NCBI GenBank assembly: GCA_005281725.1
Contig: SSBO01000001.1
Location: 11,696,470-11,760,469, forward strand
Reading direction: 5' to 3'
Length of the DNA: 64,000 nt
DNA from: Wuchereria bancrofti
Taxonomy: Eukaryota > Nematoda > Chromadorea > Rhabditida > Onchocercidae
Shown here: one piece after another, positions 36,233-51,200 of the stretch
Position numbering within the stretch: the stretch's first letter is position 1
How the letters are laid out: every line of letters begins with the position of its first letter
Notes under the pieces: model-generated
Databases searched by the model: none
What the model saw: the letters and a program-made list of their open reading frames with translations, nothing else
Told to the model about the DNA's origin: nothing
Program-made: the position numbers and the translations under genes

Positions 36233-39200
36233 AATATATGAAGCAGTAAATGAAATCAATTTCAATTTTCTTTTTTTTTTTGTTTTCGTTTTTTCAATAT
36301 TTTACTAGCGTTTGCTATCTGTCTGTTTTGTCTTATATTAATTTTGTTATTACAATAAGCGCACAATGATTAGTAATTGTTAAAGTGAACTTTTTCCTTT
36401 CCTTTTTCCTACAATTTTATTCGTTCTTTCCCTACAATATATTTTTATCTTTTTTCATTTCTAAAAATCATCTAATATCAAAGAAAAAAATCAATTAAAT
36501 ATATCATTTCTCATTGGTATTTTAAAAAAAAAAAAAGATCAACAATCATTTATTAAGATTTATTAAAAGACAGAGAGAGGGAGATAGAGAGAGAGAGAAA
36601 GGAAAACAATTACCTATTTTTTAGTTCTTGGATATATAATTGATATATAATGATATTAATTTATCTATGAATAACATAAAATTTTGCACAGTTTTTGAAA
36701 ATTTATACAGTTTCATTAGCAGTAATGTAATAATTAATATCTTCTTACACTAATAACAAGTTTTCTAATGAAGGAGAAATTAAAGTAAAGGAATACGAAT
36801 TTGATACGTTAGAGATGTCGTAAAAGATTCAGGAAGATGAGTGAAAGCACAAACATCGAACATAGAATCAATTTCTAAGAATAAATTATATTATAATTTT
36901 CAAATAAAGAATATAATTCAAGTTTCTCTTTTCTTTTTTAAATACCAAAATGCTATTTATTGTTGTGAGAGAAGGAAGAATTGATCGATTACTTTCCAAG
37001 ATATCGATATGAGAATGGAAAAAATTATCTGAGAGAAACAAAATTGATTCGTTGTCAAAGGAAAAAAAAAGGAAGGAAAAACCACTTTATAAAATAAGAA
37101 ATTTATCTTTGGTTAATTATATATCATTAATACTTCTTTTTTTTTAAAGAGATATTTGTCGTTCAACGAGATTTTTTTACGAATTTCTTCTTGCTCTCAA
37201 CTTCTAACATTTCTCATTTGTTATTTTAGAAAATAATCGACCAATTCATTCTTCTTGCAATAATACGTGATATTAGTTAGTTACTTTTATCAAATTCTAT
37301 TTAATAATTCATTGATTAAAATTATATTTGCGCAAGTTATAACATTTGCGCATATGAGTCAATTCTAAGCAGTAATTCCAACTTCAACTTATTAAATTCT
37401 TATCTATCTAGTCTTTTCATTATTTTTTCATCACTCTGTAATTATTTGTCTCTTTCTAAGATATTAATTCAAACATATGAAAAAAATAAAAAAAAAAAAG
37501 ATACTCTATTTTTCATCAAGAATTCTTCTATTAAATGAAAAGAATTAAAAAGAAATTAGACCATCGGATCTACTCTCATATGTAAAGGTTGAAAGGATGA
37601 GTCGAATTAATTGATATTGCCAGATAATAAGCCCATTTCAATATTCAGCCAGATTATGCAACAAATGATGAGGGAGTACCAGACTGTACTAGTCATTTTT
37701 TTTTTTGAAATTTTTAAATAAAATATTTTATTTCTGATTTGATTGTTGAACTAAATATTACCAAACTCCCACAAATTACTATTATTATTCAAAGCCACCA
37801 ATTTGAATCTTCTTTTTCATTTTTTTTTTCATCTGCGCCAGCAACACTATTAATCATAAAAACGCCGCAGAGAAAAACATTTCATCTCTTATAATCAAAA
37901 TTTATTTATTTTCAATAAGAATTCGTTGATTTATTGTATATTTATTCCTAGTTATAAAAAAAAAAAAAAAAAAAAATCAAATCAGATGGAATCTTATCGC
38001 AGTAATCCTTTTATCAAATCAGTTGTAATCTTATCCCAATAATCCTTATTTATTATTACCCAGTATGATACCTACAACACGAACGTTTTACAAATTACAG
38101 TCGATTAGTACTATCAACAGCTGAAAAAACAATTAAAACGAAATGACTCGTCGGTGTCAACCAAGTCCCCAAAAGTCCGAACAATATGTTCGGATACCAG
38201 CATAACTAAATACTGTCTAATCTTTACAAAAAAGTCATTCCGATGACTCATTGCTTAAACTCATATCATTTCTAAAACTAAATATAATTCTTCAACTTCA
38301 AGATTCTTCATTACAGGATTATAATTTTTTTTACAAGATGGAATATTTTAGGGAGTTATAAAAAAGAAAAGGAAAAAAATTAAAATAAAAAAAAACATCG
38401 TCTTAAAAATAGTTTTGAGAATCAATTTTTTGACAAAAATTTAACAAATTTTCAGAAAATTAAAAAAAATTTCTTTATCTCTTGTCAATAATATTTGTTA
38501 AACTTTTAGAAGTATACCTCAACTATCTCACTCCATCCATCATCTTGTGCTCCTCTTTCTCTCCTCTCTCTTGCTCTCTCTCATACTTTTTTATGATCCC
38601 TTTTTATCCATGCTTCTCAATAGAATTTAGCTAGCAAAATTTTAATCTCTCGAGAATAAGCTGCTTTTTTTTTTTTTTTACATATATATGAATACATAAG
38701 TGGTAGAAAATACTTCGATGACTATTTCAACGTTAATTTCTGGAATTCATCTTTTAATATTTTCTTCAGAAAGAACGAATGAAAATGGAAACAGGATACG
38801 GTAATATGGTGGATTCCTCTTTCGGTAGATTCCTCTTTTCCCCTTGGTAAATTCCCCCTTGGTAAATTCCTCCTTCAGTAGATTCCTCTTTGGTAAATTC
38901 CTTCTTCGGTAGACCCCTTCAGTAAATTCCTCTTTGGTAAATTCTTCCTTGGTAGGTTCCTTTTCCGGTAGATTCCTCCTTCAGTTGATTTCTCTTTGGT
39001 AGATTCCTTCTTGGTAAATTCCTCCTTGGTAGATTCCTCCTTCGGTATATTCCTCTTCCTACATTCATCCCATCTATTTCTTCACCAATTCATTCAACTC
39101 TTTTAGCAAATTCACAAAGCAGTATGCATTATTATTAGTTACATTACCTTATTGTTAGTTACATTACATTATTAGTATCATTACAGTATACATCATTGTT

Positions 39201-42200
39201 AGTAGTGTTATTACAGCATACATTATTGTTATTACAGTATATTGTTAGCGTTATTACAGTATACATTACCATCACACAGTATACGATATAACACAGTATA
39301 TATTATTAGCCCCGACAAAATATGGAAGAGTTCATCGATAAATGTTCGTACATATTACATTGTGAAGAATCCTGGATGGTTTCAGATATCTGATAGAGCG
39401 ACCAGTAGAGTGGAAAATTTGAAACTTATAAAGAGATGACAGTTTAGTGACAAACGTTTATATAATACGTCCATTACTCACTTAGAAACAAACCTGTTAA
39501 AAGTGCCGTAAAAAAAATGACATGCTTGATATAAACAAGGAATACCATAAAAATGACACACTTAATATAAATATTGAAAGTAGCTAACCTCTTTGACGTG
39601 CTACAGCAGCTGGTTTACCATTGAGCTCCCAGACCGAGTAAATTTCATAATTATATTTTTTACCCTTAACCAATGGATAATTAAGGTAGCCACCAATTAC
39701 GGATCCATCACCAATACGAACTTTTCGTGGTCCAGGTAATGTATCGGCATTGAAAGATGCTGCTACATAGTAAGGTATCTTCATTTTATTTGCCGTAATT
39801 TTATCGGATAATTCAGTCCAATTAGTGCTACCCGCTGGTTCACGTTCATCAACCACAACGTAATAACGCCTAAACGAAGTATTGTTGTTATACTTATTAC
39901 CTAAGAGTATAACTAATAAAAGAGATCAAAGAAATCATTTATATCCTATCAAAGATGGTTTTTGACAAACAAAAATATTAATATTTTAAAAAAAAAAGAA
40001 AAAATTTTCAAACTGATATTGCTACAATCGTTGAGACGTATAACTATGAAATGTTAATCTTTTAAATTTGCCGACAAAATGCATATAAAACTGACGAAAC
40101 ATTTTGTGGTTGCGATTGAACCGGTGAAATATCCACTTCCCAAAATGTTCCAGCTGAACCAATATTTTCAACCATATATGGCGGTGGTACGATGCAACAT
40201 CCTTTTTTCTGTTCCGATTTCTCAAGAAAGCTTGGTTTTCCAACTGTTCTCCATCGATTCCATTGGTTGTCCACCTGAAATATTCAACTTTTAAATTTCA
40301 TACTACTCCTAAATTTCATTCAATTACTGATTATTATTATGGTTATCAACAGTTGCGAAAGTATCAATAAATATTGTCGTAATGACAGATCAATGATATA
40401 GTGTCTCATGATAATGAGATTAGTAGATATTCTGAAAACATTACTTATAAAAGTTAAGTATTTCAAAAAAAACTAGGCAAAATAGCACCGCTAATTTTCT
40501 AGACATAACATAAGTGATAAGAAGATGAAAGTGAATGATAAGATTGACTTACCTTAGCTCGTACTTGAAAAACATATTCATTTGGATTGTGAATAAGATT
40601 GAACACCAGATAACAATGTCGATTACAGCCATCTTTGGGACAAAGTAAATCTATAGCTTTGGCTTCATTTTCTTCTGTCCAGATAACATCATGTTCCTTA
40701 AGTCTCAGATATCGCACCTGGTAGTGTGTTGCTTTATTCAGGTTCACTGGTTCCCAGGTTAATGATAGAGCGTAATTGGTTCGATCGCACCATACCAAAT
40801 TACGTACCGTGAACCATCCTGGTGGTAAAGTAGCATACGCACCCGATGCTATTTTATCACTTGGTTGTGCTTTTAAAGTAACATTGTAAACTGTTGAAGG
40901 TTCTAGATTTTCGATAGTATATTGAGTGGTACCAGCAGGTATTTCAGCTGAACGAATTCCATTGATTTGAACATGTTTGAAAGCAGAATGTAAACTTTTC
41001 CATGAAAGCTAAAAAATTCATTATGTATTTATATCGACTAAAATACTGAAATTAATCAAAATTAAGGACTGATTTAAAGTTAATCAAATTATTGCATCAA
41101 AGATTGGTACAATAAAGAGAAAATAGAAAGAAAAACATACGACATATTCTCTGTCACCGAGGATTGTTGGTTCCCATTCAACGGTCAATGATGTCGGTGT
41201 GCGATCCAATAATCGTAATACATGATTTTCTCCTGGTGCAAGAGTACTATAGGTACCCCATAACATTTCACCATAACCACTATTAGTACCAGCCTGTACC
41301 GTCATATTGTAAATTGTTTTCGGTGATAAATTATCAAATTTGATCGATGTACCAGGATATGGTACCGAGTAATTACGTGGTCGACCAGTCTTACCAGTGT
41401 ATGAATCAAATGGTGCTATTGTTACCTAAAACTTTCATTAAATTCAATTGTTCCAATTTAAATATATGCAAAGCCTAAAGGAATATATTTCTAAAATAAA
41501 TGAAGAAATAACGTGACCAGTGATTTAACTGGAAAAATTGTGTAAAATGAATAAATTTAAAGATAAATTTATATTTAGGAATATACCAAATAATGAGTTA
41601 TCAAATCCTTATAAGCTGGATCAAAAATTTCCGGTGGACTCCATGCTACATGCAAATGTCGATCTGATTTTTCTAGCAATTTCAAATCTGTTGGTGCTGG
41701 TAACCAAGAAAGTAAACCAGTTCCTAAAAATGAAATACAAACAACTACAACTGTTGTACCAAAATTATTCAAAGCTTGTAGTTTCAATTTTTTTTTTTTT
41801 TGAGAACAAAATTCAAAATTATTTTAGGAATAAATGAAATGAAATTGAAAATTATTAGCAGTAATTACCATAATCAGTAGTTGGAAAAACTTCCGTAATG
41901 AACCACATTCGTTTGCCTTCTGATAAGCCTTGTACTGTAATATTATAATGTGTTGCTGGTTCTAAATCACGAAAATGATAATCATTTTGATCACCACGTA
42001 CAGTAAACTGTTTTGGATGTTTATCCAAAGGACTTGTTAATGATATGTTAACCTGAAATTTATGAAATCAACTCAATATTTAGCATTCAAAGATTAGAAA
42101 ACTTAATCGAAATTTAAAAATATTTGAGTAATCTTAGAATTTACACTAAACAAAACGTACCAAATATTGATCTACAACATTTTTAACAGCTGGTGGTGCT

Positions 42201-45200
42201 GTCCAGTTTACACGAAGGTTATCATGACCTGCAGATACCAATCGTAATTTTCCAGGTATTGGTCCCTCTTCTGTGGAACGTGTAGTTGCAAAATATGCTG
42301 GTGACCATTCACCCCAATTACCAGTAGGAGATTGAGCCTAAAAATTTACAGCACTTAAACTGAAGAGAGAAATATAAAAATATATGTAAAGATATAGGCT
42401 TAAAGATTAAAAATTAATGTTATGTGAAATGATGTAAATAATAAACTTTTAAATTTAAAATTTTTAAGATCATATTTTGAATTTATTTTAAATCTTATCA
42501 AATTCAAAATTTTATGGAATTTTGCTACGAAACCATAATTTCACTTGAAAAATTTTTTTATAAATGAATGAAAATAAACAATTTATTCCTAACAAACCTC
42601 GAATTTTATAACAAAACATGTACAACACAAACCTGAACAGCAAACCGGTAGGTAGTGTCCGGTTGGAGTGATTTTACTGTTGCACACATATTATCATTAG
42701 TAATAAGTGGACTTTTGTATCCAGTACAGCTCAACTGATCACCGGAAAGTTCCATCTCCACTGGATTAGAATCATCGGCACGTGGACTGTGCCTAAGTTT
42801 ATAGACGACTACTGGTGCTCGTTCTGGATACGGTGGAAGCCAAGTTAGTTGAATCATTTTAGGCTTTGTATGTACTGCAGTAAGTTCTCGAGGTGGTCCC
42901 AGTTCGGTACCTGTAGTGGTAATTTGAATTGGTTCTGACCATGGTCCTGGCCCTTCACTGGTATATGCTCGTACACGTGTATTATACGTGGAGCCAGGGC
43001 TCAACTGATCCACTGCAGCATTGGTACGTGGTGTTACACCTTCACGTTTCATATCATTCCATTCCTCAGCACCTGTTACCTCATATTCATACTGTGTTAT
43101 TTTTCCATTTTGTTCCTCACATATCGGTGGTTCCCATTTGAAGAAAATTTCAGTATCACGACGACCTTCAGCACGCAAATTACGTGGTGGACCAGATGGA
43201 AAGGTAGCCTTAGTCCTGAAGCGACGTACTGTTTTTGGCGTTGTAACAGATGACCGTAATGTTGGTGGACGTCGAGGAGTAACAACCACTTCATACTCTG
43301 AACCAGGTGTCAAATCATGAAGCAAAATTTGTTTATCCTGAACATTATAGTTTGTCACTGGTTCATGACTACCACTTCGTGATTCGATACAACCACCTAA
43401 CTGTTTCAGACGATGAGTAATATCTACGCCGTAGTTCCATTTCCGGTCCTGATCAGCTAAATCCCAAATAACCATTGCTGAAGTAGGTGTCTTTGGTTCA
43501 ACTGTAAGGAACAGTTCTCCGGGAAGAGCTTGAGTGACCAAAGTTGCACGATCACTCCATGAACTGTACGATGGTTTCTCACCTTCCTCAATTGTTTGTG
43601 TACGCATTCGAATCTCCCATTTGGTACCAGGAAGTGATGGTAATAAGAGTTTAGATGGTGCATCCGCTGGTACTGTCATTATACCACGTGACGTGGTGTT
43701 GACGAAATCAATTACATATTCAACATTATCACATGCCCAAGAGTCTTTGTCCGGATTCGTCCAGGTGAGTTTGACATTTTCGAAATCAGATGTCAATTGT
43801 AGATCAGTTGGTGGTTCTTCGGGTCCTTAAAAATGAAAATTTGAAATATCTATGTAGTAAAAAATTATTTACGTAAAATCGAAGTGAAACGAGAAATGAA
43901 AAAAAAGTGATAAATAATTTAAAACAAAAAAGTAGCACTGACGTCCGCATTTTGTCATGGCTTTTAATTCAGGTCCTGAAGAACCACGCTTGTCATTTTT
44001 ACCAACAACTTTCAACCGGAAGAAATACTCCGTTGAAGGTTCCAAATCTTTAACCTGAATACGATAATCATTCTGGCGGCTACGATGTTTTGTGATACCA
44101 TCATATTCCTTCCAATCATCATCTTCCGATTTATATTCCAGAATGTAGCCAACAATATGTTTTGACTAAAATATATACTTCAATTTCTGATTAAATTAAT
44201 AAAAACTAACTTAAAAAATGTCACTTATTTCAATAGCAGTAAATTTTGATTATCAATAATTACGACACTTTTAGAAATTCATAGTTAGATTAATTAAGCG
44301 TAATCAAGTAAACAATTACACTTAAATAAATTAAAAAAGTTACCTGATTAGCATCCAATCCTTGCCATCGTAATGATATGCTATTTGGTTTGCTGTCTAC
44401 GACTTCTAGCTCACGTTCTAATACCGGTATTTCTAAATAATATCTATTTTATCTTACTTCATTTTTATTTTCATTTTTATATTCATTTTATTTACATAAA
44501 AATTTATTCATTTCAAACTTTGCTAGCTAACTTACTTTGTTCATGTGTTTCTGCACTTAACGATTCACTCCAATCACTCCAACCACCACCTTCAGTATGA
44601 GCTGATGCCTGAATTTCATACTTCTGTTCCGGTTCCAAATCTCCAACTCGATAACATAACCGATCACGTTTCGATATATCCGAGCATTGCAATCGATCTC
44701 CAAGCACACGAACTTCTTTGTAATTCATCTGTAGAAAAAAAAAAAAAAGTTCTTTAAATTTCAAACAATTTCAATCTTATATTTATTCACTTCCTTTTTA
44801 TCTCATTCCAGTAATTATTTTATTATTTTGAATTAGCGAAAATGATATTAAGAAATTAAGTTCTTCGTCTAGCAAATTTTGTATGCAATATTATATTTAT
44901 AAATACTTTGAACGGAATCTAATTCAATCTAAAATCCACAATGACATGTAGTGACAGCAAGACTTACACAATTTGAATTTGAAATTAAGTATGAGTGAAA
45001 AAAGATACAAGAGTAAACATTATCAAAATAACAAAATCATTTACCTGGCCAGATGGTGTATTTCTTATTCGATATTCATTAATAATACCATGAGGTGGTG
45101 ATGGTGGCACGAATGAAATTTCGATGGCATGTGGGAATGATTTCTCCTCGGTTAATTCCGTTGGTGCTGGTGGTGCTAAAATAAACAATCACATAATAAT

Positions 45201-48200
45201 TTACTTATATTTTCTTCTTATTTTCAACCATCTTTATTTATTTTACTTCATTTATTCTTAACATCAAATTATAATTTATATTCTTTGAATTTTTGCCTCT
45301 TGAATTGCAGTTTTTTTTTTTTTAAATAAAGGTTTAGCGTTGTTGTCCTTTGGAAACAACCTAACCTAAATGAAGTACCAACCTACCGGCAGGTTGCGTC
45401 CTAAATGAAACCCATTCTGACCATGGTCCTTGACCAGCTGAATTCTCCGCCAAAACTCGCACACGGTACTGAGTATACGGTACCAAATCATCGAAGGATA
45501 ATCGTTGTGTGGTACTTTGACCAGTTTTACTTTCACCCCATGGATCCAGGCTTTCTAGTTGCCATTCATAACCTGTTATTTTGCCGTTACGGAGCTCGCA
45601 ATCCGGTTCACTCCACAAGAAATCGCTGCGTGTTTGCGTTGTTGAACTTACACGTGGATTTAACGGAGCTCCGGTAGGAGCTGCAAATTAAATTTATTAA
45701 AATTTTGATGAAAAATGCCATATTAGTAAAGTAATATGTTTACTGTCTGAAATTGATATCTGAAATTAATTCAGCTGTTGCAAAGGATAAAAATAAGTAA
45801 AAAAAAAGAGACAAAGTGCAAATAAGACAGTAAAGTAAGCATTTTCTTCAATTACCTAATCTAATTAATAATGAAAAGAAAATTTAATCCAACTTGTGAT
45901 TTTTAATTTGTTAATTATTCTCGGAATGTTTCAAGGAAACTTACAACATGGAGTCGCATGTAAAATGTCATTAATTCTCTTAAATCTAATTTAAGTCTAA
46001 CTTGAAAATATTTTTTTCCTGCTCTGTCATCGATTAAACTCAGATGTTAAAAAAAAAAAAACTCATATTATGGAAGCTCTAAAGTTGATTTCCTTTTGAG
46101 AAATTGAAAGCCCTAAAAATGATTTGAACACACGAAACTTGAAATTCAAAATCATAAAGGCAAAAAATTCTCTCAACTTCAAACTCAATAAATTCATTAA
46201 TTTTGACATTGCAAAAAGAAGAGTATATTCAGCTCACAACTAATTAAAATTTTAATTAAACTTTAAAATTTAAATGAAAAAGAAAATGAAACTTACGAGC
46301 TTCATCAGTTGTAACAGTAATAATATTTGATTGAGGTCCAGGCTCAGAGGTATGTGCTGTTACGTGTACTTCATAAGTGGAATCAGGTAATAATCCATCC
46401 AATGTAATTTCTTCATCTTTAGTATTTCGAGTAATTGGTTGTGAAGAACGTGGACCGCATTCACCGCGGGATTTAAGCTTATATACTAAGGTATAACCGG
46501 TAATTTGTCCATTAGGTTGTGCAGGTGGTCGCCACATTATTGATGCAGCTTCCGGTCCATATGGACGAGCATCAAGATCTTCCACTGTACTTGGTGCACC
46601 TAAATTCAAAAAAAAAAAATAAATTATTAAATTACTTTTAATGATTTCAAATAAATAAAATACTAGTAGTTTTAACAATAATTTATCAAACTATCATTTG
46701 TTACATTAGAATAATCGAAATAAAGTCAAATTAAAAATTAATTTCTCCATTAAACTTATCAAACTTTCATTTGTTATTACTTATTAATGATTTGTGAATA
46801 TTAATCATAATCGATAACAAATGATTTTGATCATATTCGATTATAATGATAAGGTGATTCTAATGATTTTGATAAATGATTACAATTGATTTAAGCTTTA
46901 TCAAATAGCTACTAATTTATTAAAAATCATCATTATCTTTTGATCTGATAGTACATATCATGATTTATTTCAGATTATGATTAGAAGTTACATATTTTTG
47001 TGATACCAACGATGGTTATTTTATTTTATGCTACCTTCAGCGGTTGTAATGGTCATTTCTTTGCTCCAATCTGAAGCACCAGCTTCGTTTTCAACTCGAA
47101 CCCGTAATCGCCACAATGTGTTCGGTGATGCGTCCAGCACTCGATCAGTTATACCACTGAAATTAGTAAATAATCAAATTGCTTGATGCTAACTTGATGA
47201 TATTCTTATTAAGTCCAAACAAATACTTCGACAATTTCATTGATAACAGTGATAATAAAAGTTTTTATATTTCATCGCTTTTCAATTCAGAAATTAAATC
47301 ATCAATTATTTTTTTTTTAAGTGTTCAACTTACTCTGCTGGCATAAATTGATCATGAAATGTAAGACTTAAAATAAATTATAAATTCAAGAGTTCAAAAT
47401 TATTGATTATAACTGTTTAACCTGGGTACATCAATTTCCTCGGGGGATGATGAACCATTGGTGTATTCCAGTTTATATTTGATATTTGAGCATTGCCATG
47501 AGGATTGACTGGGTGGTTGCCAACTGATACGCACCTGATAGGGCGATGGTGAAGAAGCATTTACATTCGATGGTGGTGCAAGAGGTACTGAAGAAATGTT
47601 AAATCAATTATTTACTTTCAAAAACAAAAACAAAAACAAAAACCTATTTAATCGAAATTATATAAAGACAACATTTTTGAAATTAGGTGGATTTCGAATT
47701 ATAGAACTAACATAATAAAACAAAATAACAATGAATTGCTGAATGCTATTTTTAAAATTTTGAAAGATTCAAAATTATAAAATTTATTTTAGTCAAAAAA
47801 CTTACATGCGCAACCGGTTCGTGCACTTCCCTCCGGACTTGCTTCGCTAACACGTTGTTTCTGATCAACAACTTTGACACGAACGAAATATAGTGTATCA
47901 GGATCCAGTAAGGATAAACGTTGTTGATAATTACGTCGGTTTACGTCATGTTCAATAATTCCATCGTATTCCGTAAATGTTGGATTATCACTGGAACGAA
48001 ATTCTATGATGTATCCATGAATTTGATTCTTCGTATCCAAAATACCATTCCATTGAACATTCAGCGCATCAGCTCCATCTGCTGTAACTTGTGGTGCATT
48101 TGCTATTGGTGGTACCTTGAATGGATCCGTGGAATAACGTGTCCAAGAAAGTGGACCAAAACCACGTTTGGTACCAGCCGAAATACTAATGTTATAGGAA

Positions 48201-51200
48201 GTTTCAGGTTGAAGATTTTTCAAAATATGTTGCAATGTTGGATGATCTATAAGAAATGTTTTTAATTGATCATGCGGATCATCTAATGAAACAATTCCAA
48301 CTTTGTACTGTGTTATTTGTCCTAATGGATCAGGTGGTGGAATCCAACGAATATGAAGTAATTGATCAGTTTTCTTGATTAATTCTATAGCACGTGGAGC
48401 ATCAGGTAAAGTTTGTAATGTGTTTGCAATAGTTACCGTACTCCATGGACCATATGAACCACCAACAATATGAGCTGCAACTTGAACTCGAAATTGACGT
48501 CCACTTTCCAAATTTGTAACATTGAAACAATGTCGAGGACTTTCAGCTGGACATTTTAATAATTGATCTTTGGTATCTTTTTCAATTTCCATCCAACGAG
48601 TTTCATTTAGTATTTGATATCGAATCTTATATTTATCATGTGGTCCATATGGTGGATAAGGTGGTAACCAGGAAATCATGAAATAATCAGTACCTTCTTG
48701 AGCTACTACTAAATCCTGCGGTGGTAATGGTGCATCTGCTTTTGCTGTCATTGCATCTAAATTTTCGGTATTTGGACCACCACCAATACTATTATATGCT
48801 TTTACACGCATAATATACTTCGTAAATGGTGTTAAACCTTCAATATTTATTTTAGTATTGGTTGTATTCGCAATTTGACGTTCTAATTTAGCCCAATCAT
48901 CTTGTCCCAATATCTCATATTCATAGTTGACAATATGTCCATGACGTTGTGAACATTCTATTTCCTCCCATTGAAAACTGATAGAACGTTCCAGAGCATA
49001 GCTTAGTTGTAAATTTAACGGTGGTGCACTTGGTGGTTGTTGTTCTGTTGCAATATCTTTTGATTCTTCTGGTCCTAATTCCGTGGTACGTGCACGTACT
49101 CGTACTTCATATAGAGAAAAAGGTAGCAATCCAGTTAAAGTATATTCTAAATCTTTGTGATTATACACAGTTACAAAATCACGACTGACGTCACGTGGTT
49201 CCTCATCCGGACAAGCTAATCGATGTTTCAATCGATAACTAATATCATAGCCAACAATAGAACCACGTTGTACCAATGGTGCAAGCCATTTTACATGTAC
49301 TTCGTTAGGACTTTTAGCACTTAAACGTAAATCTCGAACCGGACCTGGAATTCCTTGTCGAGTAGTTATTACTTGTTCTGAACTCCATGGACTTGATCCT
49401 ACCTGATTAGTGCATCTTAATTTAACAGCCCAACGAGTATTGGCTTCTGAAGGAAAAGTATAATCGTTTCTATCTCCTGGCACTGGTACAATACGTTCTG
49501 CTTGTCCACCTACCCGATAAGCAAGATCATAGTTTAGTTGATCACATTGCCATGTATCTTTAGCTGGTTGAGCCCACGAAACTCGAACTTCATTGGTTGA
49601 CGGAGCATCGAGACGAATAGCCTGTGGTGGTGCCGGTGGTGCTGAACATCGAGTACGAGCTCGAACTTCTGGACTTGGAGCAGATTGTTCATTTTGAGGT
49701 GATATAACACGTACCCGAAGATCCACTACGCTGTTTGTTGGAAGCTAAAACAGAACAGCAAAAGAATTTTCCAGAGGTTTTTTATAAGAAAATCTATTTT
49801 AACTTAGTTTATAATTCTATGTAACACTTTTTAAATCCAGTAATATTTTCAAATTTTAATTTAAAAAATCTCAAAATGATTAATATTTATTTTATAGCAG
49901 CTTTTTTTTTAACGTTGATAATAGCTCCAATATTATATCTACATGCACTGTTAATAAACATTGAAAATTTTGCAAAAATGATGATACCTGATCAACCTGA
50001 GCGGTATAAACACGGCGTCCAGGATATGCCGGAATTCGTCGACTGTATTGCTGCCATACGCCATCACCAAGACAATATTCGATTACAAATCCGCTTACAT
50101 TACCATCTGGTGCATTCCATTCCAAAGTTACCGAGGTTGCTTGTTCTTCAATTACTCGTGGAGTAACCGTTAAACCACTCGCTGGTGCTGAATCGGTACG
50201 TACCTCAATTGCTGTACCAGGATGATAATGAATACCATCGGTAGTTGCATCTACAGTTATATTATAACGTGTATTAGGTGATAAATTATCGATATTGTAT
50301 TGCAGTGTTGATCGATCCACCGTAAATGATATTGGTTTAGCATCATGCTGTAGCACAGGTGTCACATGAATTCGATAACCAACAACACGAGCTGCATCAG
50401 TGGGACGAACATTCCATGTAATAAAGACACTATTCGCTCCTCCACCTAATTTATTCAGTGAAATAACCTGAACAGGACCTTCACTAATATGACCAACTTG
50501 AGGTTCACTCCACGGAGACCAGGTACCACTGCGATCACCAGCTGATACCTTCAATATAATCAGTTCACTGTGAATATGTACTTTTATGTTTAGTACAATG
50601 ATCGAAATGTCAAAAAAAAAAAAATACCATCCATTACCAGGAATTTTTTTAAAAAGATTTAAATATTTTAAAATTCAAACCATGAAAGTATATTGCTTCT
50701 CAGGCTGTAGACCATCAATTCTACCACAGTGTAATTTTGCCCCGCTTGGTGTTGGTGACAATGGTGACAATTGCTGCATAAGAAGCACTTCTTTACCACA
50801 TGGATTATATGAGGGAAATTGTCGTTCTTGATATTGTTTGGTACCTGCTACTGCATATTTACATTTGTACTTGTCAATTAAACCGGATGATGGATAAGGT
50901 TCTTGCCAAATTAAATCCGCATTATCCGTTCCAGTACTTAAAATTCGAACCATTGGCGGTGCTGGAATCTGTAAAAGGAAAAATTAATTTCATCAGCAAA
51001 ATATATTCTTGATTTACCAGCTCATAAATTTAGCACCATTTACTATATGAAACATACTTCAGGTGCAGCAGCAGTCTGGAACTGAACCGGTTCCGACCAT
51101 GGTCCTGGTCCTTTTCGTGTAAATGCTCGTATCCGTACCAAATACTTTGTATATGGCGAAAGACCAGTGATTTTGGTTCTGGTACCTCTGACAACCTGCC

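Larger units (their letters stand above)
34696..39588 (-). other. let-805: Large let-805 intron before the transmembrane exon
   Basis: At 4.9 kb this is by far the longest intron of the gene seen here. It separates the whole ectodomain from the membrane and cytoplasmic part. It holds CT- and GA-rich runs, an ATG/AAT trinucleotide region (36070-36231), a short possible alternative first exon (35859-35841) and two repeat blocks at 38807-39058 and 39120-39310. No other gene is recognisable inside on either strand. Confidence 0.7.
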
